Origin: Panacibacter microcysteis
GTDB taxonomy: Bacteria > Bacteroidota > Bacteroidia > Chitinophagales > Chitinophagaceae
Direction: 5' to 3'
Length of the DNA: 64,000 nt
Assembly: GCF_015831355.1 (NCBI RefSeq)
Contig: NZ_JADWYR010000001.1
Location: 1,612,001-1,676,000 of the forward strand
Below the pieces are notes generated by a model that made no database searches, had not been told where the DNA came from, and was given only the letters and a program-made list of their open reading frames with translations. Position numbers and translations under genes: made by a program. This document shows, piece after piece, positions 8,609-18,073 of the stretch (the stretch's first letter is position 1; every line of letters begins with the position of its first letter).

Positions 8609-9520
8609 TCACTCTTTACAAAAAAGAATTGTAAACCGGGCGGCAGGCCGCATATAATAGCGTTCAAACTTTTTGCTGTATTGCGCTATTTCATTGTTGT
8701 TCAAAATGTAAAAAGCACCCTCATCAGCATTATCAACATACTGCATGCTCAAAGACCAGCGATGGTTGAGATCATTCAGCCACTTAATACGTTCATCATC
8801 GGTTTTAATCGTTTTATATTGCTCCGCGTATTCGGGCGGGTATATAAATTCAAAACCAAATACAATCCAGTCTTTCGGAAAAGGAATGGTTTTGTCAGGC
8901 ATTTCAAATTCGTTCCAGCCTTGTTTGTAGGGGTACACAACAATACTGGTATCGGTAAGCTCTTTGCCGGGCATGCGGGCTTCATTGTCCCACTCATACC
9001 ACCTAAGCCTCACTGGTATCTGCACAGCCGAAGACTTTTCATCAAGCAGCAGGCTTACCTTTTTTAAAAAAGCATTACGGCCGGTATTATTGTAATAGCG
9101 CGACATGATCACCAGCCTTGTTTCCGGGCCCGGGCCTACGTACTGTTTAATGCGGCCCGTTTTTTTGTTCAGTGTAAATTCTTCAAACCGCGGGCAGTTC
9201 GAAACAATCACCGGTTGCAGATCCTGGTCTTCACGCGCCATTTTAATAACAAGTGTATTCGCCAGGTCGCGGCTCCTAAGCACATATCTCACATATCCCA
9301 GGTATTGTATAATGATCGAATCATCCTGCGGCAGTGAGTCTTTCGAAACATTGAAATAACCGTTTACATCTGTGTAGGTAACTTTTTGTTTGTTTTGATA
9401 AAGCACAATTGCATAAGCCAGAGGTTTGTTATTCAGCGAGTCTACAACACGCGGTAAATTCACCTGTCCGTAAGCACTAAAAACACAGCCTGTCAATAAG
9501 ATCAGCAAGAGCCTTTTCAT
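8609..9520 (-). CDS. carboxypeptidase-like regulatory domain protein
   Basis: A 303-residue protein with a signal peptide (MKRLLLILLTGCVFSAYGQ). Residues about 20-95 form a CarboxypepD_reg-like beta-sandwich (LPRVVDSLNNKPLAYAIVLY, YTDVNGYFNVSKDSL, IIIQYLGYVRYVL), the same module found at the N-terminus of SusC-type receptors. The remaining 200 residues are beta-rich with no motif I recognise. Proteins of this type are common in Bacteroidota and mostly uncharacterised. It is likely periplasmic or surface-associated. No operon partner is evident. Confidence 0.7.
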   Translation of the reverse strand: MKRLLLILLTGCVFSAYGQVNLPRVVDSLNNKPLAYAIVLYQNKQKVTYTDVNGYFNVSKDSLPQDDSIIIQYLGYVRYVLRSRDLANTLVIKMAREDQDLQPVIVSNCPRFEEFTLNKKTGRIKQYVGPGPETRLVIMSRYYNNTGRNAFLKKVSLLLDEKSSAVQIPVRLRWYEWDNEARMPGKELTDTSIVVYPYKQGWNEFEMPDKTIPFPKDWIVFGFEFIYPPEYAEQYKTIKTDDERIKWLNDLNHRWSLSMQYVDNADEGAFYILNNNEIAQYSKKFERYYMRPAARFTILFCKE

Positions 9521-9559
9521 GTACCGAAGTTATTATGCACACATGAATGTTTATGATAT

Positions 9560-9618
9560 TTTTTATGGGCCCGGCAGCTGTACAGGTATGAAGCTTTTGT
9601 TGCGTCGCACTCTTGTAC
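9560..9618 (-). repeat. dispersed intergenic repeat, copy 4 (long form)
   Basis: Read on the minus strand: core GTACAAGAGTGCGACGCAAC (9599-9618), then AAAAGCTTCATA and a tail GCCGGGCCCATAAAAA. This is the approximately 60-base long form of the family. Confidence 0.85.
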
Positions 9619-9715
9619 TGCATTGCATAATGCAACTGTTCCGGGCGTAGTTTCCGGTGTTTACATGGAACAGTCTCTGCAGGAACAACAGTTACAGGAG
9701 CAACTTATACAATTG

Positions 9716-10609
9716 CTATTCCATACTACCCGATAGCAATACCTGCCACGCAGCTGCAACATTTCCTGATTCAAGTAATTCCCGGGCATACAGGTGAAGT
9801 TCATGCTCCATTTCTTCCGGTGTTAATGCATAATACTGGAAAATATTTTTAAGGCGCGTGTCTTCAAATGTAGCGTCTACCCCAGGTATTTCATCAGCAT
9901 TGGCCAGCATTCCCAGGTTATTGCCGGTAAGTACCCTGCTGTTTAAAATACTTTTGGGAAGCGCGTCTATACCAATGCCCAGCTTGGTATTCGGTTTGGG
10001 AACTTCAAACAGGTTGGTCTCGTTTACCCTGCAGTACCAGTTACCGCCAAGCCTCGCCACATGTTGCAGTTTTCGCTGGTCAATCATATCCTTGTTTTCG
10101 TTCAAAATTTCGTCAGCTACATGCATACATAGCACTTCTGCTATTACAAGATTGCCTGCGCCGCCTGCTGTTCCCAGTGGCTTTATCTCTGTTACGGCGC
10201 ATTCCAGGTTTACTTTAGCTTCTTTCACCAGCGGAGGTTGTATGTATTTGCCGTTTGTCTTTGTAAAACCAGCTTTCACAAATTCATCTACACCTTTGGC
10301 AAACTCGCAGCTGGCGAGGCTTACCTGTTGTACCATGTCATAATCACAAATGCTTATTGCCACTTCAGGCAATTCATACAGGTTCTCCAGCGTATGTTTG
10401 GTCGAATTATCCCTTACCCTGCGGGCAGGTGAGAATACAACAATCGGCGGGTTGCTAGAAAACAGGTTGAAAAAACTGAAAGGGCTAAGGTTAACATGCC
10501 CGTTTTTATCTATTGTACTGGCAAATGCAATTGGCCGCGGGGCAATAGCATGCTGCAGCCAGTGCTGCCGCGCTGCAACTGTAAGGTCTTTCAGCTCGAG
10601 TGTTAGCAT
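9716..10609 (-). CDS. flavin reductase family protein (FMN-binding)
   Basis: A 297-residue cytosolic protein of the flavin reductase-like, FMN-binding split-barrel family. The typical opening is the RPIAFASTIDKNGHVNLSPF motif followed by FFNLFSSNPPIVVFSP and RDNSTKHTLENL. The C-terminal third is an extra helical extension seen in larger family members. I placed the start at the ATG complementary to 10607-10609 (MLTLELKDL); the 11 residues upstream are less likely to be coding. Such proteins reduce FMN or act as oxidoreductases; a specific substrate cannot be given. Confidence 0.8.
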   Translation of the reverse strand: MLTLELKDLTVAARQHWLQHAIAPRPIAFASTIDKNGHVNLSPFSFFNLFSSNPPIVVFSPARRVRDNSTKHTLENLYELPEVAISICDYDMVQQVSLASCEFAKGVDEFVKAGFTKTNGKYIQPPLVKEAKVNLECAVTEIKPLGTAGGAGNLVIAEVLCMHVADEILNENKDMIDQRKLQHVARLGGNWYCRVNETNLFEVPKPNTKLGIGIDALPKSILNSRVLTGNNLGMLANADEIPGVDATFEDTRLKNIFQYYALTPEEMEHELHLYARELLESGNVAAAWQVLLSGSME

Positions 10610-10728
10610 AAATGCTTTTTTATAGCACAAAATACACAACAAAACTGCGTAAACACCTCATATCAACTTCACTAATGCCGGGCGGTTAAAAAAAAGCTGC
10701 GTTCCCGAAAAATAATTAAGTGGAAATA

Positions 10729-10751
10729 ATAAATGTCAAAATAACACTTAT
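10729..10751 (+). promoter_or_regulatory. candidate operator, inverted repeat ATAAATGT-N7-ACACTTAT
   Basis: Half-sites at 10729-10736 and 10744-10751 form a near-perfect dyad with a 7-base spacer, ending 45 bases before the GH51 start. The same two half-sites with the same spacing occur 44 bases before araB (18815-18837). This suggests a shared regulator, possibly the Nudix-type AraR; which protein binds is inference. Confidence 0.6.
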
Positions 10752-10796
10752 CTTTAAACCTCCTTAATCTTAACTTAGGTAAAACTTACTGTTATT

Positions 10797-12341
10797 ATGA
10801 AGCATTTACGATTGCCCCTCTTACTCCTGTGTTTGTATGCTACCTCAGCAATTAATGCACAGCAGGCTACTGTTATGGTCAATGCCAGCCCAGGCAGCGC
10901 CACTACCATCAGCAAACATATTTATGGCCATTTTGCAGAGCACCTGGGCCGTTGTATATATGGTGGGTTTTATGTAGGCGATACCAGTAAAATACCCAAT
11001 ACTGCAGGTGTGCGTAACGATATTGTGGAAGCGTTGAAAAAACTGCAGATACCAAACCTGCGCTGGCCGGGTGGCTGCTTTGCCGATACATACCACTGGA
11101 AAGACGGCGTAGGCCCTAAAGACAAAAGACCTTCTATTGTAAATACCAACTGGGGCAATGTTACAGAAGATAACAGCTTCGGTACACACGACTTTCTCAA
11201 TATGTGCAAATTGCTGAATGCAGATCCTTACATTTCCGGTAACGTAGGCAGCGGTACGGCACAGGAACTTGCAGACTGGGTTCAATACACCAATTTCGAA
11301 AACAAAAGCCCTATGAGCGACTGGCGCAGACAAAACGGCCAGGACCAGCCATGGAACGTAAAATTCTGGGGTATTGGTAATGAAGCATGGGGTTGTGGTG
11401 GAAATATGACTGCAGAATATTATGCCAATGAATACCGCAAGTTTGCCACTTTCATGCCCAATTCTGCCAAAGCGCCATTGTACCGCATAGCCTCTGGCGC
11501 AAGCGGTGCAGACTACAACTGGACAGAAACACTCATGAAAAATATTCCGCACTGGATGCTTTCAGGTGTTGGTGTGCACCACTATTCGGTAATAGACTGG
11601 AACAAGAAAAGTTCGGCAACAGATTACAGCGAAGCACAATATTTCCTTACCATGAAAGAAGCATGGAAAATGGAAGAAATTGTAACAAAACACGCCGCTG
11701 TAATGGATAAATATGACCCCCAGAAAAAAGTAGCCATGATTGTAGATGAGTGGGGCGGCTGGTACGATGTAGAACCCAATACAAATCCAGGTTTTTTATA
11801 CCAACAAAATACAATGCGCGATGCAATGATTGCAGGTATAACACTCAACACCTTCAATAACCATGCAGACCGCGTACGCATGGCCAACCTGGCACAATGC
11901 GTAAATGTTTTGCAGGCCGTTATTCTTACCGATAAAGAAAAAATGATCCTTACACCTACTTACCATGTAATGGAAATGTACAAAGTGCACCAGGACGCTA
12001 CGCTGCTGCCCATACAACTGGCAACGAGCGATTACGTGGTTGGTACAGAAAAATTACCTGCCGTTACGGCTTCTGCATCAAAAGATGCGGGTGGTAAAAC
12101 ACATATTTCGCTTACCAATATCGATACAAAAAATACGCAGGTAATAACCATCAATATCGAAGGCGGGCAATATACATCAGTAACGGGCCGTATCCTCACT
12201 TCAAACAAATTACAGAACTATAATTCATTTGAAGAGCCGGATAAAATAAAGCCCGCTGCATTTAACGGCGCGTCTTTAAAAGGCAATGCTTTAACGTTAA
12301 AACTGCCACCATTCTCCGTAGTGGTACTGGAACTTAAATAA
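10797..12341 (+). CDS. GH51 alpha-L-arabinofuranosidase
   Basis: A 514-residue secreted glycoside hydrolase expected to remove terminal alpha-L-arabinofuranosyl units in the periplasm. The signal peptide ends near ATSAINAQ. The (beta/alpha)8 barrel carries HIYGHFAEHLGRCIYGG, LRWPGGCFADTYHW, the acid/base Glu196 in WGIGNEAWGCGG and the nucleophile Glu318 in VDEWGGWYDVEP, all canonical for GH51. A C-terminal beta domain ends PPFSVVVLELK. Length is normal. It is the first gene of the arabinose locus and is preceded by the candidate operator. Confidence 0.95.
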   Translation: MKHLRLPLLLLCLYATSAINAQQATVMVNASPGSATTISKHIYGHFAEHLGRCIYGGFYVGDTSKIPNTAGVRNDIVEALKKLQIPNLRWPGGCFADTYHWKDGVGPKDKRPSIVNTNWGNVTEDNSFGTHDFLNMCKLLNADPYISGNVGSGTAQELADWVQYTNFENKSPMSDWRRQNGQDQPWNVKFWGIGNEAWGCGGNMTAEYYANEYRKFATFMPNSAKAPLYRIASGASGADYNWTETLMKNIPHWMLSGVGVHHYSVIDWNKKSSATDYSEAQYFLTMKEAWKMEEIVTKHAAVMDKYDPQKKVAMIVDEWGGWYDVEPNTNPGFLYQQNTMRDAMIAGITLNTFNNHADRVRMANLAQCVNVLQAVILTDKEKMILTPTYHVMEMYKVHQDATLLPIQLATSDYVVGTEKLPAVTASASKDAGGKTHISLTNIDTKNTQVITINIEGGQYTSVTGRILTSNKLQNYNSFEEPDKIKPAAFNGASLKGNALTLKLPPFSVVVLELK

Positions 12342-12377
12342 AAAGAGCAGATTTTTGGTGCCCGGCACCAGTGCATG

Positions 12378-12408
12378 TGGCATCGCCTGTTGCGTCGCAC
12401 TCTTGTAC
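12378..12408 (-). repeat. dispersed intergenic repeat, copy 5 (GCGACGC core, GGCGATGCC flank)
   Basis: Minus-strand reading: GTACAAGAGTGCGACGCAAC then AGGCGATGCCA. This copy joins the core version usually paired with GAAGCTT to the other flank. It lies just after the first GH51 gene. Confidence 0.85.
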
Positions 12409-12537
12409 ACGCAGATCAATGATGGGCAACACGATGTGTGTTTGCAAAATGTAGTTGCGTGTACGGTGTTGTGTAACCACTGCTAAAACCAATTGTATTT
12501 ATAGAACCGGAACGCTGCAGCCGCCATAGAATGGGAA

Positions 12538-12571
12538 CGCACAAGTGAGTGACACAACAGGCGATGCCATA
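12538..12571 (+). repeat. dispersed intergenic repeat, copy 6 (GTGACAC core, GGCGATGCC flank)
   Basis: CACAAGTGAGTGACACAAC (first bases slightly changed) then AGGCGATGCCATA, upstream of the second GH51 gene. Confidence 0.8.
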
Positions 12572-12613
12572 GTAATCCATAGCTGATTAACAAATACTAA
12601 TACCTGCTTTTAT

Positions 12614-14602
12614 ATGAAAATAAAACACTGGCTTGGCGCGGTATTGCTGTGTATTGCAACGATTGCTTACCCCCAGCATACATTTACCGTAAAGGCCAAC
12701 AAACCTATAGCAGACATTGCACCAACCATGTGGGGAATTTTTTTTGAAGACATCAACCTTGGTGCAGACGGCGGCATTTACGCAGAACTGGTGAAGAACC
12801 GTTCATTTGAATTCAACAATCCCCTGATGGGCTGGAGCATAAAGATGTCTGACAAAACAGACCCGCAGGTAGCAGGTATGAACCCGCCCGTGCTTGTGGT
12901 GAACAGGAAAGAACACACCGCTAATCCAAGATATATTCATGTTACGGTTGATAATGCAGTAAAAGGAGATTTTCTCTTATCCAATGAGGGTTTCAGGGGT
13001 ATGGGCATAAAGAAAGATATACGTTATGATTTTTCTGTAATGTACCACCAGGCAACTGCTGGCGTAAAGTTGCACATAGCACTGTCAGACTCTGCGGGTA
13101 AAGAGCTGGGTAGTACAACCATCACGCCTGCAGAAACGGGTATTGGATGGCATAAAGCCACAGCAGCTTTTACCGCTAATGCAACAGTGATGAGGGGCAG
13201 GATGAATATTTGGTTTGAGGGCAACGGAGCAATAGACCTGGATATGGTTTCTTTATTTCCATCAGACACATGGAAAGGGCGGCCGGGTGGTATGCGTGCA
13301 GACATGGTACAAAAACTCGCAGATCTTAAGCCAGGTTTTATTCGTTTTCCGGGCGGCTGCATAGTAGAAGGTTACGACCTGGAGCACCGCTACCAATGGA
13401 AGAAAACTGTCGGCCCCATAGAAGAACGGCAACTGATCATTAACCGGTGGAACACAGAGTTTGCACACAGGCCGGCACCGGATTATTTCCAGACCTTTGG
13501 TTTGGGCTTTTTTGAATATTTCCAGTTGGCCGAAGATATTGGCGCCGCTCCATTACCAATTATCAACTGTGGTATGGCATGCCAGTTCAATTCCAAAGAA
13601 GTGGTGCCTATGGATGATCTGCAACCTTACATACAGGATGCGCTTGATCTTATAGAATTTGCAAATGGCGATGTGGCAAGCACCTGGGGCAAGGTTCGTG
13701 CAGCAATGGGGCACCCGGCGCCATTCAATCTTACCATGATGGGTATTGGCAACGAAAACTGGGGGCCGCAATATTTGGAAAGACTAAAGGCATTTACAAA
13801 AGCCATCAAAGAGAAATACCCTGCTATTAAACTTATCAACAGTTCGGGTTTTGCACCGGATGGCGCATTATTCAATTACCTGGATATAGAACTGCGAAAC
13901 ATGCAGGCAGACTTTATAGATGAACATTATTACAGGTCACCCGAATGGTTTTATGCCAATGTAAAACGCTACGATACTTTTCCGCGGAATAACACAAAAA
14001 TCTTTGCCGGTGAATATGCATCTCATGTAGACGGTACAAAAGGCGATCAGAAAAACTGTTGGCTCTCAGCTATCTCTGAAGCTGCCTTTATGACCGGCCT
14101 GGAGCGTAATGCAGCAGTGGTGAATATGGCCTCTTATGCGCCGTTGTTTGCGCATGTGGATGGCTGGCAATGGACACCAGATCTTATTTGGGTAAATAAC
14201 CTCGAATCTTATGGCACACCAGATTATTATGTGCAACAAATGTATACACTGAATAAAGGCAATAAAGTAGTGCCCGTTACACTTAACAATGAAGTTGTGG
14301 CCGGGCAGGACAGCCTGTATGCAACCGCCGCAATAGACACAGTAAAACGGGAAGTGATTATTAAAGTAGTAAACGCTTCCGCAAAGCCGCAGGAAAATAC
14401 AATAATATTGGAAGGTGCCGGCAAAACAGCAGCGCAGGCAACAGTCATCAGCATGCAAAGCAATGATCTGCTTGCGGTAAACTCTTTTACATCACCCACC
14501 AATATATCTCCCAAAACCTCAGTAATGAATGTTAAGGGAAAAAAGATCAGTGTAAAGGCTGCGCCTTATTCATTCACCATTTTTAGGATCGGTATGCAAT
14601 AA
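12614..14602 (+). CDS. GH51-type alpha-L-arabinofuranosidase, long form
   Basis: A 662-residue secreted arabinofuranosidase. A signal peptide (to about residue 20) is followed by the conserved MWGIFFEDINLGADGGIYAE, then an inserted carbohydrate-binding-like beta-sandwich at about 90-215, then the catalytic barrel (FIRFPGGCIVEGYDL) with the acid/base Glu381 in GIGNENWG and probable nucleophile Glu467 in FAGEYASH. The C-terminal beta domain is of the family type. It differs strongly from the 514-residue GH51 upstream, so the two probably act on different linkages. Only 4 bases separate it from the GH27 gene, so they share an operon. Confidence 0.93.
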   Translation: MKIKHWLGAVLLCIATIAYPQHTFTVKANKPIADIAPTMWGIFFEDINLGADGGIYAELVKNRSFEFNNPLMGWSIKMSDKTDPQVAGMNPPVLVVNRKEHTANPRYIHVTVDNAVKGDFLLSNEGFRGMGIKKDIRYDFSVMYHQATAGVKLHIALSDSAGKELGSTTITPAETGIGWHKATAAFTANATVMRGRMNIWFEGNGAIDLDMVSLFPSDTWKGRPGGMRADMVQKLADLKPGFIRFPGGCIVEGYDLEHRYQWKKTVGPIEERQLIINRWNTEFAHRPAPDYFQTFGLGFFEYFQLAEDIGAAPLPIINCGMACQFNSKEVVPMDDLQPYIQDALDLIEFANGDVASTWGKVRAAMGHPAPFNLTMMGIGNENWGPQYLERLKAFTKAIKEKYPAIKLINSSGFAPDGALFNYLDIELRNMQADFIDEHYYRSPEWFYANVKRYDTFPRNNTKIFAGEYASHVDGTKGDQKNCWLSAISEAAFMTGLERNAAVVNMASYAPLFAHVDGWQWTPDLIWVNNLESYGTPDYYVQQMYTLNKGNKVVPVTLNNEVVAGQDSLYATAAIDTVKREVIIKVVNASAKPQENTIILEGAGKTAAQATVISMQSNDLLAVNSFTSPTNISPKTSVMNVKGKKISVKAAPYSFTIFRIGMQ

Positions 14603-14606
14603 CAGT

Positions 14607-15956
14607 ATGAAGAAATTACTAATATCTGCAGCATTATTTTATTCAACAGTTATACAGGCACAGGTTGCTGGTAAACCACCTATGGGTTGGAACAGTTATA
14701 ACTGTTACGGGTCTGCTGTTCATGAAGATGAAGTAAAAGCCAATGCTGATTATGTTGCAGCCAACCTTAAGCAGTTTGGCTGGAACTACGTGGTGGTGGA
14801 TTTCTTATGGTCGTACGACAACCCGGCCGGCAGTAAAATCGGCAACCCATTTCAGCAACAGTTGTATGACGGTTCTTACGTGCCCTGGCTTGCGATGGAT
14901 GATTATGGCAGGCTATTGCCTACACCCAATAAATTTCCTTCTGCATTTGGCGGCAAAGGCTTTAAACCACTGGGCGACTACGTACATTCGCTCGGCTTGC
15001 AATTTGGCATACATGTAATGCGCGGCATACCCCGCCAGGCTGTATGGGCAAAATCGAAGGTATTGGGTGCAAACGGTATTACCGCAGACATGATAGCAGA
15101 TACATCATCTACCTGCCCCTGGATGAACCATATGTACGGGTTAAATATGCGTAAACCTGGTGCACAGGAATACCTCAATGCTATACTTAACCTGTATGCA
15201 TCGTGGGGGGTAGATTTTATTAAAGTAGATGATATTGCACGGCCATACAGCGCCGCAGAAATCGAAGGCTATAAAAAGGCGATTGCGCAATGCGGCAGGC
15301 CAATGGTACTTAGTATTTCTCCGGGCGAAACACCTGTGGCACAGGCAACCCATGTGCAGGCGAACGCCAATATGTGGCGCATGGCAGACGACTTTTGGGA
15401 TAGCTGGGACCAAATGCTGAAAATGTTCGACTATGCCCGGGCTTGGGAAGGAACAGGCGGAGCAGGGCACTGGCCGGATTGCGATATGATACAGATTGGT
15501 AAACTCTCCAAACGCGGGCCGGTTGGGCCCGAACGTTATAGCAGGTTTACAGAAGATGAACTTTACACACACATGAGTTTCTGGTGTATATTCCGTTCTC
15601 CGCTGATGTTGGGCGGCAACTTACCCGAAAACAGGAATATAGAACGAACACTCTTTACAAATGATGAAATCATTGCTGTAAACCAGCAGGGTGAAAACCC
15701 GAAACAGCTTTATAAGAAGGATGGAAACATGGCCTGGTATTCGCAGGTACAGGGCAGTAAAGATTTGTATGTGGCCTTATTCAATATTGCAGACAGTGCC
15801 CATGCAGTTACTTTAGATTTTGCACAGCTAGGTCTGAAAGGTAAGGTTGCCGTAAGAGATCTGTGGAAAAAGCAGGATGCAGGCGTATTCAAAAAATCCT
15901 TCACGCAGCGAATAAATGCACACGGGGCAATGGTTATTAAATTGCACGCTGAGTAG
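14607..15956 (+). CDS. GH27 family glycoside hydrolase (alpha-galactosidase / beta-L-arabinopyranosidase type)
   Basis: A 449-residue secreted enzyme with signal peptide MKKLLISAALFYSTVIQAQ. GH27 motifs: KPPMGWNSYNCYG at the mature N-terminus, WNYVVVDFLW, the nucleophile Asp208 in DFIKVDDIARP, and the acid/base Asp at 261/262 in WRMADDFWDSW. A C-terminal beta domain ends GAMVIKLHAE. Known GH27 enzymes hydrolyse alpha-galactosides or beta-L-arabinopyranosides, which have the same ring configuration apart from C6. The arabinan context favours an arabinopyranosidase or galactan side-chain role, but sequence alone does not decide. Confidence 0.88.
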   Translation: MKKLLISAALFYSTVIQAQVAGKPPMGWNSYNCYGSAVHEDEVKANADYVAANLKQFGWNYVVVDFLWSYDNPAGSKIGNPFQQQLYDGSYVPWLAMDDYGRLLPTPNKFPSAFGGKGFKPLGDYVHSLGLQFGIHVMRGIPRQAVWAKSKVLGANGITADMIADTSSTCPWMNHMYGLNMRKPGAQEYLNAILNLYASWGVDFIKVDDIARPYSAAEIEGYKKAIAQCGRPMVLSISPGETPVAQATHVQANANMWRMADDFWDSWDQMLKMFDYARAWEGTGGAGHWPDCDMIQIGKLSKRGPVGPERYSRFTEDELYTHMSFWCIFRSPLMLGGNLPENRNIERTLFTNDEIIAVNQQGENPKQLYKKDGNMAWYSQVQGSKDLYVALFNIADSAHAVTLDFAQLGLKGKVAVRDLWKKQDAGVFKKSFTQRINAHGAMVIKLHAE

Positions 15957-16037
15957 GCGGGCAACAACAATTCATCTAAACGTCGGGTTATAACGGGCAA
16001 TTTTTTTACTGTACTTTTAAAACTTCAAAAGGCACAT

Positions 16038-17162
16038 ATGAAATTCGGCACATTTATTTTTTCAACTGCAATGGCAGCAATCATGTCTGGTTGTGGTCAG
16101 CAAACAAAAAGTGAAGGGGAAACTACCATGAAAGCAGGCATTTCCAAAGAAAGCTGGGGCAATGTGGATAATGACAGTGTTTACCTCTATACGCTTACCA
16201 ATGCAAAAGGGACAGTCGTAAAGATTACCAACTACGGTGGTATTGTAACTTCGTTTGTTACGGAAGATAAAGCCGGCAATAAATCAAACATTGTATTAGG
16301 CTTCGATAGTCTTGCAGGCTACCTGGAGAAACCACCATATTTTGGTGCACTTATAGGCCGGTATGGTAACCGGATAGGCGATGCAACATTTACGCTTGAT
16401 GGCAAAGAGTATAAGCTTGCTGCCAACAATGGTAAAAATGCGCTGCATGGCGGTTTAAAAGGTTTTGATAAAGTTGTGTGGACACCAACTGTAATGAACG
16501 ATACCATTCCTACATTAATGCTTAGCTATATGAGTAAAGATGGCGAAGAAGGCTACCCCGGAAACCTGAAAGTGATGGTTCATTATACGCTTACCAATGA
16601 TGATGAACTGAAAATTGAATATAGCGCAACAACAGATAAGGCCACGCCTGTAAATCTTACCAACCACAGCTACTTTAATCTTACCGGCGATGTAAACAAT
16701 ACTATTCTCGGGCATACATTAATGATTGCTGCAGACCATTACACACCTGTTGATACAACATTAATACCCACAGGAGAAATAAAAGCAGTAAAAGGCACAC
16801 CATTCGACTTTACGGCCGCCAAACCAATAGGCAAGGACATCGATTCAGTGCCGGGCGGTTACGATCATAATTTTGTACTAAACAATAAAGATGGCTCGCT
16901 GCAAAAAGTGGCTGTACTGGCAGATTCAGTAAGCGGCAGAACGCTGGAGGTATATACAACAGAACCCGGTTTGCAGTTTTATACCGGCAATTTTTTAGAT
17001 GGTAAGTTTACCGTAAACGGTACACCGGTAAAATACAGAACAGCGCTGTGCCTGGAAACACAGCATTTTCCCGATTCGCCAAATAAACCGGAGTTCCCTT
17101 CTACCATTTTACAGCCTGGTACAACGTACCAGTCAACCACCATTTACAAAGTGGTAAAATAG
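16038..17162 (+). CDS. galM: aldose 1-epimerase (mutarotase), lipoprotein
   Basis: A 374-residue aldose 1-epimerase that interconverts alpha and beta anomers of free sugars. The N-terminus is a lipoprotein signal with lipobox MSGC at Cys19, so it probably sits in the periplasm or outer membrane rather than the cytosol. Family motifs: KITNYGGIVTSF, IGRYGNRIGDATF, NALHGG, the catalytic His in NLTNHSYFNL, and the catalytic Glu in CLETQHFPDSPN. It follows the glycoside hydrolases by about 80 bases and would equilibrate released arabinose before uptake. Confidence 0.93.
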   Translation: MKFGTFIFSTAMAAIMSGCGQQTKSEGETTMKAGISKESWGNVDNDSVYLYTLTNAKGTVVKITNYGGIVTSFVTEDKAGNKSNIVLGFDSLAGYLEKPPYFGALIGRYGNRIGDATFTLDGKEYKLAANNGKNALHGGLKGFDKVVWTPTVMNDTIPTLMLSYMSKDGEEGYPGNLKVMVHYTLTNDDELKIEYSATTDKATPVNLTNHSYFNLTGDVNNTILGHTLMIAADHYTPVDTTLIPTGEIKAVKGTPFDFTAAKPIGKDIDSVPGGYDHNFVLNNKDGSLQKVAVLADSVSGRTLEVYTTEPGLQFYTGNFLDGKFTVNGTPVKYRTALCLETQHFPDSPNKPEFPSTILQPGTTYQSTTIYKVVK

Positions 17163-17279
17163 CAACTTTTGGTTCTTTCCGGCTGCAGCGCTATGCCGCG
17201 TAAAAAAGCTTCTTTACATTTGGGGCCTGCATGTATAAGCCGGCCGCCACGCAGTATCGTTGATGATTATTGCAAAGGA

Positions 17280-17332
17280 GTACAAGAGTGCGACGCAACA
17301 ACAGTCGGTTAAGGAACAGAAAGCCGGGCTCA
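17280..17332 (+). repeat. dispersed intergenic repeat, copy 7 (long form)
   Basis: Core GTACAAGAGTGCGACGCAAC at 17280-17299 and a tail AAGCCGGGCTCATAAC near 17320-17335. The tail abuts the transaldolase leader. Confidence 0.85.
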
Positions 17333-17358
17333 TAACAACAATAAAACATAATAATATC

Positions 17359-18012
17359 ATGAAGTTTTTTATTGACACAGCAAACCTCGATCATATAAGA
17401 GAGGCACATGCATTAGGAATATTGGATGGTGTTACCACCAACCCGTCATTAATGGCAAAAGAAGGTATCAAAGGCACAGAAGCAATCAACAACCATTATA
17501 AGACCATCTGCGAAATTGTTGACGGAGACATTAGCGCAGAAGTACTGGGCACAGATTTTAACACCATTGTGGAAGAAGGTAAAGTGCTTGCTGCATTGCA
17601 CCCCAACATCGTGGTTAAAGTGCCTATGATTAAAGATGGTGTAAAAGCCATTAAATGGTTTACAGACAATGGCATTAAAACAAACTGCACACTCGTGTTC
17701 TCTGCAGGCCAGGCCATACTGGCTGCAAAAGCAGGCGCAACATACGTTTCGCCGTTTATTGGCCGTATAGACGACAGCGGTTGGGATGGTATGCAACTCA
17801 TCAGCCAGATTGCCAATATTTACACGCTGCAGGGTTTCGAAACACAGATACTCGCCGCTTCTATACGCAATGCGAACCACATTATACAATGCGCAGAGGC
17901 AGGTGCAGATGTCATCACATCACCACTTGAGCCCATACTCGGTTTATTAAAACATCCGTTAACAGACTTAGGTCTTGAAAAGTTTTTGGAAGACGCTAAA
18001 AAGATGGGCTAG
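17359..18012 (+). CDS. transaldolase, small TalC/fructose-6-phosphate aldolase type
   Basis: A 217-residue TIM-barrel aldolase of the short transaldolase subfamily. It opens MKFFIDTANLDHIREAHALG and has DGVTTNPSLMAKEG, PNIVVKVPMIKDG with the Schiff-base Lys, NCTLVFSAGQAILAAKAGA and SPFIGRIDD. Start is ATG at 17359, because the upstream in-frame stretch is repeat sequence. In the arabinose locus it would process pentose phosphate pathway intermediates downstream of AraD. Whether it is a transaldolase or fructose-6-phosphate aldolase cannot be settled by reading alone; transaldolase is the usual activity of chromosomal copies of this length. Confidence 0.9.
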   Translation: MKFFIDTANLDHIREAHALGILDGVTTNPSLMAKEGIKGTEAINNHYKTICEIVDGDISAEVLGTDFNTIVEEGKVLAALHPNIVVKVPMIKDGVKAIKWFTDNGIKTNCTLVFSAGQAILAAKAGATYVSPFIGRIDDSGWDGMQLISQIANIYTLQGFETQILAASIRNANHIIQCAEAGADVITSPLEPILGLLKHPLTDLGLEKFLEDAKKMG

Positions 18013-18041
18013 TTTTTTACATGAGACAGGCTTTTGAATAA

Positions 18042-18073
18042 GCATGAAGCATCGTTGCGTCGCACACTTGTAC
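18042..18073 (-). repeat. dispersed intergenic repeat, copy 8 (GCGACGC core)
   Basis: Minus-strand core GTACAAGTGTGCGACGCAAC (18054-18073), then GATGCTTCATGC. It overlaps the terminator stem described separately. Confidence 0.85.
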
